A stretch of DNA of 64,000 bases from Galeopsis tetrahit. Taxonomy: Eukaryota; Streptophyta; Magnoliopsida; Lamiales; Lamiaceae. The stretch is from contig OY776120.1 in the NCBI GenBank assembly GCA_963675135.1, forward strand, positions 25,944,001 to 26,008,000, written 5' to 3'. Within the stretch, counting starts at the first letter, position 1; every line of letters begins with the position of its first letter. Positions 33,417 to 46,262 of this stretch are shown one piece after another. The position numbers and the translations under genes were made by a program. Under the pieces are notes generated by a model that saw only the letters and a list, made by a program, of their open reading frames with translations, made no database searches and had not been told where the DNA came from.

Positions 33417-36400
33417 ATTATTAAGATCACTACCTTGCAGGATCGACTGGACCTATACAAGAAAGGTGGTTCAGTTGGTGAGACCTGGTACATAGACAAT
33501 GGGTGTTCACACCACATGACTGGTACCAAGGTCTTGCTTACTGACTATCATGAGAAGGAAGGACCAAAAGTCATCTTTGGAGACAGCTCCATGGCAATCA
33601 CAAAAGGATTTGGATTCATCAAGAATGGAGATGTTGAAATCCAAGATGTCTCCTATGTTGAAGGTTTGAAATATAATTTGTTATCTGTATCTCAATTCTG
33701 TGACAGGGGATACAAAGTTCAGTTCAAGACCAGAAGATGTGAAATAATAGACAAAAGGACTCACAATGTTTTACTTGTTGGCACAAGACAAGGCAGTGTA
33801 TACATTGTGAATTGGAATAGTTTTCCTAAGAATGCTTGTCTTATTACTAAGAGTCCTAAAGAAAACAGTTGGTTCTGGCATAAACGCCTCTGCCACCTGA
33901 ACTTTAAGATAATCAACAAAATTGCAAGAGAACATCTTGTTGAGGGCATTCCTAATGAAATATATTCCAAATAAAAAATGTGTGACTCCTGTCAAAAAGG
34001 TAAACAGGTAAAGGTTTCATTTAAGTCCATTCCAACTCTTTCAACAAGCAGAGTCTTAGAACTCTTGCATATGGATCTTCATGGTCCTATCAAACCTCCT
34101 ACATTGAATGGAAGAAGGTATACTCTGGTTGTAGTAGATGATTATTCTAAGTTTACTTGGGTAGTCTTTCTACACAAAAAGAGTGATACACAAACACTAC
34201 TTCCAGATCTATTAAAGAGGTTGCAGGTTGAAAAGGGTCAACCCATTGTCAAAATAAGGAGTGACAAGGGGACTGAGTTTATTAACTGTTAGATCTCTGA
34301 CTACTGTTCTAAGTCTGGCATACAGCATTTGACAAGTGCAGCCAGAACCCCTCAACAAAATGGTGTTGCAGAAAGGAGAAACAGAACACCAAAAGAAGCA
34401 TGCAGATCAATGATTGCAGAATTCAACACACCTCAGAAGTTTTGGGCTGAAGCCATTAACACAGCTTGCCACTCCCAAAACCGAAGTGCTCTTAATAAGG
34501 TGCATGGTAAAACACCTTATGAGGTATGGAAAGGCAGAAAACCTAGAGTTTCTTATTTTCATATCTTTGGATGTAAGTGTTTCATCCATAACAATGGCAA
34601 AAGTAAGCTAAATGCTTTTGATGCAAAAGCTGATGAAGGGATATTCTTAGGTTACTCTTCAGTAAGCAAAGCATTTAGAGTGTTTAATTACTCTACCCTA
34701 TGTGTGGAAGAAACACCCCATGTGGTCTTTGATGAGAATGTGCAGGACTCTGCTGATCATCAGCTCAGCAAGAAAATTGACAAACTACAACTCCAAACCA
34801 ACAATGAGGATGATGATACAAAAATATACGAATCTGTACAAGCATATAATCCTTTCCTGAATGTCCTAGATCAAGATTCTGAAAAAGAAAAGGTAAAAGA
34901 CAAAGGTAAGTCATCTAAAACTTCTGATGTGCCAGAATTGAATGACTGTTCCCCTATGAACAAATCTGCTGATTTAATGCAAAACAATGATACTGATCTG
35001 CATGATATAAATGATGATAGTATTTCTGTTAAGAATAGAAGGACATGGAAGTCTGCTCATTCTACTGATCTGATTCTAGGTGATTCCAGTAAAGGTGTTA
35101 AAACTAGAAAACAAGTGTTTGATTCCCAGGAAGAACCTAGTAAGTCTCTATTTTGTTGGTGTTGTTTTCTATCCTCTATTGAGCCTAAAACTGTGAATGA
35201 AGCTTTAAGTGATAGTAACTGGATTATAGCCATGCAGGAAGAACTTAATCAGTTCACTAGAAATGAAGTTTGGGAACTTGTTGATAGACCTAGTGATCAT
35301 AATGTTGTAGGCACTAAGTGGATTTTCAAGAATAAAAAGGATGAAAATGATCTTGTAGTTAGAAATAAAGCTAGATTAGTTGCTCAGGGCTACTCTCAAG
35401 CTGAGGGTATTGATTATGATGAAACTTTTGCTCCTGTAGCTAGACTAGAAGCTATAAGATTGTTCCTTGCTTATGCTGCACATATGAAATTCACTGTGTA
35501 TCAAATGGATGTGAAAAGTGCATTTTTGAATGGTATACTTGCTGAAGAAGTTTATGTGGAACAACCACCTGGTTTTGAAGTGAATAGTCACCAAGTTTAC
35601 AGGTTAAAGAAAGCACTCTATGGACTGAAACAAGCCCCAAGAGCCTGGTATGATACACTTTCTCTATTCTTACTTGAAAATGGTTTTACAAAAGGCAAGG
35701 TTGATAGAACTTTGTTTCGAAGACAAAAAGGTAATGATATATTACTTGTTCAAATTTATGTGGATGATATTATTTTTGGATCACCCAACAAAACCTTGAG
35801 TGAAAGCTTTTCTACACTCATGCAAAGTAAATTTGAAATGTCTATGATGGGTGAAATGACATATTTTCTTGGTCTTCAAGTAAAACAAACTCCAGAAGGA
35901 ATCTTTATAAATCAAGCAAAATATACTAAGAATTTTCTAGATAAATTTGGTATTAAAACCTGTAAGACAGTTGGTGTGCCCATGCAACCTACATACAGAA
36001 TGGATCCTGATGAAGGAGGTAAGTCTTCTGACCAACCTCATTATCGTGCTTTAATTGGCTCTCTACTCTATCTAACTGCCAGCAGACCTGATATTGCTTT
36101 TTCTGTTGGTGTATGTGCAAGATTTCAAGCAAACCCCAAAGAAAGTCATCTGGAAGCTGCCAAAAGGATATTGAAATATCTAAAGGGGACCATTAATCGA
36201 GGATTATGGTATCCTGCAGATGATGATATATCCTTAAGTGGTTATTCAGACTCGGACTTTGGAGGTTGCAAAATAGATATAAAATCTACTTCAGGTTCAT
36301 GTCAATTCTTAGGAACTAAGCTCATTTCATGGTTTTCAAAGAAACAAACAAGTGTGGCAACTTCTACTACTGAAGCAGAATATATGGCTGCAGATAGCTG

Positions 36401-36713
36401 TTGTAGTCAGCTTCTTTGGCTAATACAACAACTCAGAGACTACAATATTGTAGAATCTAATGTACCTATATATTGTGACAGTAATAGTGCCATTGCCATC
36501 ACACAAAATCCCGTTCTACATACTAGATGCAAGCATGTTGACATTAGGCATCATTTTATTAGGGATCATGTGGAAAAGAAAAATATTAGGATGGAAAAGA
36601 TTCATACTGATATTCAAAGAGCTGACATTTTTACAAAACCATTGGCTGAAGTGAGATTTAGAGAGTTATGCATTAGCTTAGGATTGATAGATATGGATTC
36701 TATACGCATATAG
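33417..36713 (+). pseudogene. pol of copia B (protease, integrase, RT, RNase H), two nonsense codons
   Basis: The pol frame opens after a TAA at 33414 and differs from the gag frame. In order: a protease-like WYIDNGCSHHMTG (the usual copia triad is D-S-G, here D-N-G), a gag-pre-integrase and zinc region (HKRLCHLNF...CDSCQKGKQ), the integrase core (LHMDLHGP, IRSDKGTEF, AERRNRTPK), reverse transcriptase (VYVEQPPGF, YVDDIIFGS) and RNase H (SGYSDSDFGG, STTEAEYMA). TAA at 33972-33974 and TAG at 34290-34292 interrupt integrase; element C has Glu and Tyr at those places. From 34329 to 36713 the frame is open for 794 codons, so RT and RNase H read intact. Confidence 0.9.
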
Positions 36714-37955
36714 AACTGCACTAACATTTCAGGTACTAATCTTATACCAAGAGGAAGATAAAGCAGAAACTAAGAGCAGTACATCAAATGCCTAAATTCA
36801 GAAGAGACAATCCTATGTCAGACCACTACTTTTATCAAAACAGGTAACAAGGTTACTAAAGTGACCTTAATCCCAATGAGGAAGCTGGTAAAGCTGAGGG
36901 ACACTGAGAACACACATTAAGGGGGAATCTGTGATTTCTTAAAGATCCTTTTGTTGACTCAGAACACTAAGTCACTTTAGCATAAACCTTGATGTGATCA
37001 TTGATTTAATTATACTATTACTACTCTGTACTGTTTTACACTTATATCTCATGAACTAACACTTCTACCAAGGTGAAACAGGCACAGAAGAGGAGTTCTC
37101 CACTGAAGGGGGAACTGATCTGATTACAGATTTGAAAAGTCTACAAATCTAATCTGATTACAGGCCATATCAGTCTACAGATCTGTTATGATTAAGAAAT
37201 TGACTTGTCTACAGAACTGTTCTGATTACAAAGTTTATTTGTCTACAGAACTGATCTGATTACAAATTCAATTATTCTACAGAACTAATCTGACTACTGA
37301 TTAAACTGTCTACAGAAAGATTTGATTACTACTAATCTGTCTACAGAATAGAACTGATCTGTCACAGTACTGATCTGAGGATTACTGTGCTGATATCAAA
37401 AAGGTGAAATTAGAAAAATTGGGTACTGATCTGAAAACTACTGTGCTGACCCATCTACTGATCTGATGTCTGAAAAAGTTTACTCAGCTGATCACAGTAC
37501 TCAGCTGATCCAGATAAGTACATTTTCTTTATATACAAGTAAGAGAATGAAGTGAAATATTTTTGGAAACTACTGTGCTGATATGCATCAGAACAGTATT
37601 TTGTCTTAGAATACTCTAAGTCAAAAACTGCTCAATTTTAGATTACTAATAGAGAAGATTAGTACACTCCTCTATTTTTAACCTAATTACTGTGGTGTAT
37701 TTATCAAACACAAATTGGCTCCAAAATTAAGAATGGTACTAGAATATGAAAAGTTTCTTTTAACACGTATTTCGAGACTCAATCTCAACCATTCATCGTG
37801 GAAAATAAATTCAATCCAAGCCCTAGATTGGTTTTGAATTTATCAAACACGATCACTTTTCATCTTCATCTTCCTTACGAGTTCATTTCTGGAAAAATCA
37901 TAACTCAAAATTTACTGCAAAGTCTCAATACTCTATCTTCTACAAATATCCTAAA
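36714..37955 (+). other. Spacer between pol and the extra ORF in copia B, with two PPT-like tracts
   Basis: It is full of variants of CTGATCTGATTACAGA and CTGTCTACAGAACTG. AAGGGGGAATCTG near 36919 and GAAGGGGGAACTG near 37106 resemble the true PPT at 41288. Extra PPTs here are typical of Sireviruses. No coding sequence is seen until 37956. Confidence 0.65.
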
Positions 37956-40900
37956 ATGGCGATTATCAATATTATCAGTGAATCTAACGAAGTCGCAGGT
38001 ACGTTTGATTCTGATTTTTGGCTTCGAGAAAAGGGCATTTTTGTGGAAAATGCAGTTTACTTCAACGGCCGACACAGTGCAGAAAACCAAGCTATTCTGA
38101 CTATGTGCGAAGAGTGCGGGCTGAGAAAGTATCTTGAATCATCTCCAAACAATGTGTTTGAACCAGAAGCCATGGAATTCTTTTTGCAGCTTGAAGGTGA
38201 TAACAATGGTGTCCATTCAATGCTCTCAGGGCACAAGGTCTCGATTACCAGGGAAATCCTTGAAATCATGCTGGATTTACCTCAAGGCCCAGTGGATATT
38301 CTGACCTATAAGGCAGGACAAGAGAAAGAATGTGTGGGCAGATGGTCGGGTGAAGAACCAGAGTCTCTAAGCAATCTTAAGAAAGATGTGCTTCCTACTG
38401 GTCTTCAATTTTTAATGGACATTGCTGGAAAATGTTTGTTAGGTAAACATCACAGTCAAAATGCTCTAACAAATTTGAAAATCCGAATCATGGCAGCAAT
38501 CATTGATCGTGTGCAAGGTGATTGGCAAGGGTTTTTCTTCGAAAGATTGATGAGTGAGAAAGAAAAAGTCTTGTTCGATGAGGATACAATGGAATTTTCA
38601 ATTAAGTCGAAGTTAGGGTTCGGAAACAAGCTGAGCATTCTGTTGCCTCGGTTAGTCATAAAGAAGGCGTATTGGAGTAATCCTAAGAAATTTCATCATG
38701 GAAAATTCTTAATGAAAAAGGAGTCTGTTCGATTTGAACAAGAGCACCCTTTGGTGTTGCCTCAAGAACATGAAGCTCAAGAATCTGGTGCTTCAATGTA
38801 TCGGTCTGATGATAATCAACCAGAGGTAAGATCCAAAACGAGGCATGATCCGAGCAGTAGTAGACCAGGAAGAGGGAGGTCTGCTAAAGCTGCCTCAGAG
38901 CAAACAGTTCGTTTCATTGAGACTGTGGTGCGAGAAAGTTCTGAAGAACAAGAGGTTAGTACTTCAAGTGTTGTTGTTTTACATAAAAGAACCAAAGAAA
39001 GAAGTGCTTCTAGACCTAGGAGAAGGCTTGTTGATTCCTCTCCTACCCCTTCAAATTCTGATCCTAGCCCAATAGATCCCATTGACCTCCAACCCTCATG
39101 TTCTGGAGAATCAGCTCACTATTTTCCAATTTCTCAGAACACTCCCCATTCATCCCCTCAGAACACTCCTATTTCAAGTCATCAAAACCAACCCACACCA
39201 CATCATTCACCCACACAAGTTCATGATCACTCTACTGAACATGAATTTGAGCCTTCTTCTGTACCAATTGACATTTCATCATCCCCTGAACCTGAATATT
39301 TAGCTCCTAAACCTGCTGGTTTAATGGAATATCCTATCTGTGATAAAGAAGATCGAATTAGGATAAATTTGAGATTGGCTCTGTTGAAGCAGTTTCATGG
39401 TTTAGATGAAAGCTCAGTTGTGTTTGAGAAACTTCTTAGGATCGGCACATGGGTGTATCTTAAGAGGAGTACTCTTAAAGAAAATCTAGCTATTATGGAA
39501 GGTATGGGTGGTGCTTCAATCTTTGATGATTGGGAAGCAGAGCAGATGCTTGCAGCTGATGTTAACTCTTTTACTGAGTTATTAACCCCAGAGTCAGTGG
39601 TGCAACTTGTTGAAAGGTTAACAGGATTTAAGTATTCTGTGGAAAATGTTGCCACTGCTGCTGCAGATGAAAATGCTGATGTTGTTATGGAAAGTAAAGA
39701 AAGGGTAGTTGATGAAGTTGCTAAAGTTGTTGAAGAAGATATTATGGAAGTTGATGAAGCTGGTGACAATACAACAGAGGTGTTTGAGAACACTGTTGTA
39801 CTTGAAGAGACATAAGTTTTGGAAAATCAAGATTTGAATGCTGATGAACTGGAAAGCATGCCATTTCAGTCTGCTGAACCTATCATTCCTGAAGATGTGC
39901 AGGAACAGATCAGAACAGTTCATGTTGAAAAGGAATCTGATAATTCTAGCTTTGAATTGTTGAGAAAGCAGAATGAAGAGCTTCAAGCCAAGTTGGAAGC
40001 TGCTGTGAGAATGTTTCGAGAAGCCGCTGAAAGAATGAATAAGATGCATTCAGAAAATTCAGTTGAAAGAGTTATGGTGCATACAATGTCTAAAATCTAT
40101 GATCTCCATAGACTTCAAGAAAAGAACTTATCTCAAGTGTTGCATGCAAAGTTGGAGCAACACATAACTCCCTTGAAAGAGTGGCATGATGAAGCCAAAA
40201 AGGGGGAAGATAAGATAAGGAGAGTAATGGAACAAACTCAATCACAACAAGCTCAACTAGTTGTGAGTCAAGATGAAATAAAAGAAGAAATTGCAAGTTT
40301 GAATGAGAAAATCAAGCTTAGGAAACAACAGAAACAACAAAGTCAGGAAATTGTTGAGAAAAAGAAAACTGATGTTGCTGGAAGTTCTATTCAGAAGAAA
40401 AGGAAACTAATCTTGTCTGATGAAGAAGAACAAGAAGAAGAAACTGGTAGAATTACCAGATCCAGAAGCAAATTGAAGCATGGTGTTTCATGTGAAAAAA
40501 AAGAAAAGCTTGAATTGTTGAAGGAAAAGAAAGCTGAAGAAGCAGAGCTGAAAAAGAAGAAAAATAAAGATGTTAAGTTTTTAAGAACAAGATTTGACAA
40601 TAGAGTTGCAGCTTTGAGAAGGAAAATGAAAGCTCAGAGAAAAGCTGAAGGAAAAGAATTTGATAAAAATTTTCAAGATGAAATTTTTTTTGATTTTATA
40701 GTCCTACCTGAGAATATGGATTACTGGAAAAATCTGAAGAAGAAGTGGCAGATTGCAAACTTTATTGTGAAGAAGTTTGGTGATCATCTGAACAAGGAAG
40801 CTGAATTTGCTGATTTTGAAGAGTTCATGATGAACATAGATAGAGATTTCTGGGAAGATATCTCAAAAGTTGCTGCTCGTGCTGAGATAAAGATATTATG

Positions 40901-41063
40901 TCCTGAAGAACCAATCTGGGATCCTCCAAGACTTGAGAATGGAGAACCTGATTACAAAGAGATTGGTAACATAATTGCTGAGATCATTAGAGATGAAGGT
41001 ATTACTGATCATCAACATATGATGGATATCAAAGCAAGGCTTTATGTTGCATTCAGAATCTGA
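37956..41063 (+). pseudogene. Post-pol ORF of copia B, one nonsense codon
   Basis: It starts at ATG 37956 (MAIINIISESNEVAGTFDS) and ends at TGA 41063, 1034 sense codons plus a single in-frame TAA at 39813-39815; element A has Glu (GAA) there. N-terminal globular block (EFFLQLEGDNNGVHSML, RIMAAIIDRVQGDW), a Ser/Pro/His-rich linker, then long Lys/Glu coiled coils and a C-terminal Trp-rich block (YWKNLKKKWQIANFIVKKFG). No signal peptide or transmembrane helix is visible, so the label env-like would be positional only. The homologue in element C has the same plan but is longer and very different in sequence. Confidence 0.85.
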
Positions 41064-41287
41064 ATCTGAAGAAAGAAGATGAAGGACAAGCTCACAAGAT
41101 AACATTTCTAACCTTAATCTTTATTTCTATATTTTCTGTTTATTTCATAATCTGTTAGTGTGTGTAATATGTGCATTATCTGATCTGATTATGAATATGA
41201 ATCTGGAATTTTGAATTGATGAACTGTTATGATAGACTACATACTTAACTACTGATTTATTAACATTTAAGTAGTTTTGGCTTCATC

Positions 41288-41301
41288 AAAAAGGGGGAAA
41301 T
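41288..41301 (+). other. Polypurine tract of copia B
   Basis: AAAAAGGGGGAAAT lies directly before the 3' LTR (TGTTGGG). It would prime plus-strand DNA synthesis. Confidence 0.9.
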
Positions 41302-42671
41302 TGTTGGGATATGAATCCTTGAAACAATGTTCTAGTTGATGATTGTATGTTTTGATGGCCAAAAGCAACTTGAAGTTAATGGTATATGTGAGTATATGTT
41401 GATATAATTGTGTTATATGAAATATATGTTTACTGATCTTATATATGGTTACTGATCTTATTGTGTTTACTGATCTGATATATGAACTGTTAGGAACTAA
41501 GCTGATGTTTTGTATTGTATATACAGCTTATAGTATAGGACTTAAATATACTCATCTGTATATAGTTCAGTTGGTGTATAGATAGGTTTTATATATGTAA
41601 AGTTGTATTCTATTGTATTCAGCATTGTAAAAGTTCAGAACAGTAGTTTAGAACACTAGATTAGAAGGAGATCAGAAGACTAATAAAGACTCAGAAGACT
41701 ACTTCAGAATAAGAAGACTTCAAAGAAGAGTTGAAGAGAAGCTTAGAAGAATTCTGGAGAAGTGCAGAACAGTCTGGAGAACTGTGCTGACTGGCTCAGA
41801 ACAGTAAAAATCAGAACAGTAAGTTATTGTGCTGAGTTGGTGAATTTGAAGAATAAGTTTGGAAAACTTATTTAAAGTGTAACTAAAGATTTAGTTGAAG
41901 ATATGCTGACTTGGAATAAGAAGGAAGTTACAAAGTCGGTTACAAGAAGGAAGTTACAAAAACAGTTTTAGAGTTAGTTGAGAGTTAGTTCACAAACTGC
42001 TAACTGTCATACTAATGTCTATAAATACTGTATGATCTCCTACTGCTGAAGACTACTGAACAATTACTGATCTTAGAGAATTCAAGAGCAAGTCTACAAG
42101 CAATTTGAAGAACTCACAGAGTTAAGGAAATCAAACTAAGGAGAAACCACTGAATTGAAGAGAAGAATCAAATGCTACTCAAGAGAAGTTTTACTTTTCA
42201 GTTTAAGTTTGTGTTTTGTAAAACAAGTGTGCTAGTTACTTGTGAAATTACTAGTAGATCGAAGATACACTTGGAAGTGTAATCGAAAAGATCACAGTCT
42301 TAATCTTGGGACTTTAAGCCACAAGAAACTCAAGGAAGAGTTAATAAAACATCACAACTGGGATTGTGAGAGTAGATGTAGACTTTTTGGTCGAACCACT
42401 ATAAAATTCTGTGTTCTTTACTTTTCTGTTTGATATTTGTTTCATAGTTGTTTAACCAAGAACAGTAGAATTTACTAAGTAAAGATCTGATTAAAAGTTG
42501 AGTATAAAACTAAAACTGGAAGTACTGATCTGACTCATTAAGAACAGTACTATTCAGAACACTATTCCTCATTATAAACTCTGATATTTTGAAAGATTTT
42601 TGAAAGTCTATTCACCCCTCCCCTCTAGACTTTCTTAGCTTACTCAATCTTAACTCAACTTGGGACCAACA
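41302..42671 (+). repeat. 3' LTR of copia B
   Basis: 1370 bp, matching the 5' LTR apart from about 17 substitutions and one missing 17-bp motif copy. A TATA-like TATAAATA is at 42020-42027. It ends GGGACCAACA, followed by the CTTTC duplication. Confidence 0.95.
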
Positions 42672-44320
42672 CTTTCTACTAGCTCAAATAGGCTCGGCTC
42701 ACGTTTGGTGGACGCATCAGACTTCTTCTTTTTCTTTCTTTTTTTGGGTCGACCACGAGTGTCTTCCTTAGGGGGTGGCTCAATAAGAGTCGTAGTCTCG
42801 GGGTTTGCAAGCTCCCTCATACGCTTCAAGAAGATGAGTTGCTCCTCCGCAGAAAAGCTCTTATAAACCTCAGCCATATCGTCTACGGCATCTTCAAACC
42901 GATTTTTGTTATGGATGATAGGAGGGTCATCCACGAGTGTGGTGGTTGGGGTAGGCTCCATATCCAGCTTCCTCCAGAAGGGATCAATGGCATTCACGGG
43001 TATCGGTTTGTCACAGTAAACATACTCCTCGATCTCATGACCACAGGGCAAACTGTATACCTTCCTCAAGATATGTTGGCACCCTTTAGAATCAAATCCG
43101 GGTTTTTTGATAACCTTGATTTCAGCAAAGATCTTTTCTAGAGCCACCAACGACACCACCCCTCGTAAATAATCAAAAACGTTTGACGAGAACCTATGTT
43201 GGGCCACATTCAAACTCTTTTCGAAGGAGGCTTTAATTGCAACATGGCATGCCTCGAATAGAGTGTGGCATTTCTCCCAACATGTCTCAAAATTTCCTAA
43301 GGAATTGACGAGCATTCTTTTCAAGGCGGCATGATGGCTTTCTACCCTGATAAGCGAAAATTTAAAACGTTAACGTTAAACAACTTACAAAATAAAAGAA
43401 TTACTTTAAATAAATACAAAAGTATAAACATACCTGTTGGTTGTGGTATTGCCAAAGTGCATAAAATCATTCGTCCAAGCCCTGACGAACCTCTCTTTAT
43501 AAGGGGTAATCCAACTCTTCAACACGTAATTCTCTGGCTTCTTCGGAAATTTGGACTTGAACTCTCGAAGAGCTTCTTCAAAGTCAGACTGGGTATCGGA
43601 CCTCCATAAACGGTTGAAATAAAAGTTGAATACCTCCCATTTTTTGACATCTTTAAATTCACCCTTGCAGTTGGCTAACACATTCCGATCAATGTGGAAT
43701 GTACAAAGAAAATGACGGGCTTCTGGAAATTTCTTGGCCACCGCATTCATCAATGCAAGTTCACGGTCCGTGATAATAACATCCGGAAGAGAATATGAGC
43801 CCAACACGTCTCGAAGCACCTCCAATGCCCATTGATAATTCTCTTATTTCTCATCCATTAGGTACACCGACGCAACACAAAATGTGATCCCAGTCGATGT
43901 AACTCCCACGATCTCCAAATAAGGTAACCGGTACCTATTCGTCTTGTATATGCAATCTATCATGAGGACCTTCGGAAAAGTATGCACTAATTGGAGTGAG
44001 ATGGGATGTGCAAAAAACAACTCGTTAAGAGTGTTTGTCTTCTCACATCTTCGCGTGGCATGAAAGTACTTGTGCTCGACAAGTTGACTCATCAAATATT
44101 GCAACTGACTACGTCCACAATATCGATGGATTCTATGCTTCGACCTTGCATTGTAGATCGTTCGAAGAGTCGAGTGATTGTGCACATTCTTCTTCTTCAA
44201 CCTAGATAATACAGATTTAGGAGGAGCGTGTAATTTGGACATTTCAATTACGAACTCCTCTTCCTCGGTAGTTAAACGACCGACATAAGAATGACCCTTA
44301 AGGTAATGGGATATTGGATG

Positions 44321-44328
44321 GTTATGTG
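44321..44328. repeat. 8-bp target duplication of the hAT-like MITE (left)
   Basis: GTTATGTG here equals GTTATGTG at 59595-59602. Joining the flanks through one copy restores KCGTHNHP of the transposase. Confidence 0.8.
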
Positions 44329-44335
44329 TAGGGCG

Positions 44336-45944
44336 TGTTGGTCCTTGGTGGAGTATAACACAAGTGTATGGGGGGGGGGGGGGAATGCACTTGTGTATGC
44401 AAATTGTTTTTCTTTTTGACAAATTGGTCTATCAGGCAAGTTGTCTCACAACTGGCCTGAGTGTGAACTTTGATAGATACTTGTCCTACTGATTACTATT
44501 GAGTGATCAATTGGCTAAATATCTAAAAGAGTTGCTAAGTGCGGAATGTGGTTGGCCTTTGACTTAAAGAAATACTCCAAGTTAATTTCTGAAAAGATAC
44601 AGATATCAGGGACTTTGTCCAAAACAGATTTTCTTACTTACTGAGTTTTGTTTCTTTAAAATATGTTTGAATGTAAGTGAAATAAAGAATGCAGTAAGTA
44701 AATGGCACACAAATTTATAGTGGTTCAGAGACTCAAGCTCCTACATCCACTTTCCCTGATTGAACAGGATAATTCCTTCTCAATGGAATTAGCTTGTTTT
44801 ATAGTGCCATGGTGCACTGATCAACAACACTCTCTTAGTGTTTTGATCCCTAGGAAACCTGAGTCCTAGTGCTCAATCTCTCTGAGTTAAGACTGTGTTT
44901 CACACTAACAGTCCTTAACTCCTCACTTCTACAACAAACTCTCTCTTCACTAAATGAGATAAGGGTTTGAGGTTTGGTTCCAACTAGTAGAGATATCCTT
45001 TACAATAAGAACAGTGTAAAGGCTTAGGATATCTCAATGCTAAGCTTTGGATGTTTACAAAGATTGGCTTAGCTAAGAGAAGTGATTCAGGAAACTTGGA
45101 ATTCTAGAGAACAGCTTGGTTTCCTTTGAAAGCTTGATGATAGTTTGATAGCTTGTAGTTGGATGATTGAATCCCTTGATCACTTCTGTATTTATAGGCA
45201 AATTTGAGCAGCTAACCGTTGGAGGGATAGCAATTCAAACTTGTCTATTTGCAGCACCATTGAAACGGCTATGAAGCTTGGCATCCTTTTATCCACTGTG
45301 TAAAAGGCCTCTTCAATGGTTGCTTGAATGAATGTGTTGACTTCTGAAAAATGCGGCTGAGATGACTTGTGTCAGTTTCCAAATATGCACATTTCCCAAG
45401 GTTGATTTGTGGCAGAAGCTACACTTAACCAACGGTCAGATGGGACAAACTCCCTGAATATTCCTACTGCAATTGAGAATATTCCAACATTCATTCAATG
45501 CTTCACTCTTTAATGCTTCAAGTCTTCAATGCTTGGTTCAGGCATGATTGGCAATAAATGTTTCATTGAATGTGTCTTTTGGACTTTGACATTCAATACT
45601 CTTGATCATTTGTACTTCAACTGACTTGATCATTTGCATTTATGAGCATTGCTTTACTGCTCTTGGTCTCTTCAGCTAAGTTGTCCACTTGGTCAGTCTG
45701 TCTTGAAGATTCAGCAGCTTTGTCCTAAAGACTTATCAAGCTGCCTAACATTCCAGCTTTGGACAACTATCCTGAACACTAAAATCTCACAACATTCCTG
45801 AGATTTTTCTCTTAAGCAATCTATAATTTCAAGTGTACTGAGACTCTCACCTTGCCTGAACTAGACTTGAGCTTATCTCAACTAATCTGAACATCATCAA
45901 TCAGGGGTTTTGGTATCTAGATCAAAATCATTTTATTCCCAACA
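44336..45944 (-). repeat. 3' LTR of copia C
   Basis: 1609 bp. On the minus strand it opens TGTTGGGAATAAAATG and closes GGACCAACA. A TATA-like box is at 45189-45196 (TATTTATA on the plus strand). A G-run of about 14 bases near 44370 is longer than in the other LTR. Confidence 0.94.
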
Positions 45945-45957
45945 ATTTCCCCCTTTT
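45945..45957 (-). other. Polypurine tract of copia C
   Basis: On the minus strand AAAAAGGGGGAAAT abuts the 3' LTR. It is almost the same as the PPT of element B. Confidence 0.85.
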
Positions 45958-46262
45958 TGATGATGCCAAAACCTATTACAAAGGGAACTTGACTTATACT
46001 ATTCTTTACCTTCAGGGACAGTGAACTGGTCAACTTGCCTGAAAGAAACTGTTAGCACAATAAATCAAGTAAGATATGTCATGATAGGTTAGTTGATATA
46101 ATGAGTTGTTATCTCTTGATAAAAACATAGTGATCATTTTATATAAGTGATAGAGCATTATAGAGCTGAAAATTAAAAAGGACTCACTAGTCTAGAAGTG
46201 CAAAAATAACAGCAGACATAAAACAAACATAACAGCAAATAGGGAAAAAGTGAACTTATCCA

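Larger units (their letters stand above)
29300..42671 (+). mobile_element. Ty1/copia (Sirevirus-like) element B, full-length with two LTRs
   Basis: 13,372 bp: LTR 29300-30686, PBS 30689-30700, gag 30848-33402, pol about 33417-36713, spacer with PPT-like tracts, extra ORF 37956-41063, PPT 41288-41301, LTR 41302-42671, target duplication CTTTC. Comparing the two LTRs by eye gives about 17 substitutions plus one 17-bp indel, near 1.2% divergence, so the insertion is recent. The coding region is heavily damaged (at least eight stops and one frameshift), so this copy was probably copied by enzymes from another element. It sits inside the transposase gene of the MULE. Confidence 0.95.

Noticed and set aside
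33398..33440. A short spliced intron between gag and pol (GTACCT...TTGCAG)
   Set aside because: It would be 32 bases in B and 23 in C, too short for a plant intron; kept only as a shared motif.
37956..41063. Calling the extra ORF an envelope gene
   Set aside because: No signal peptide, fusion-like segment or membrane anchor is visible; only its position matches.
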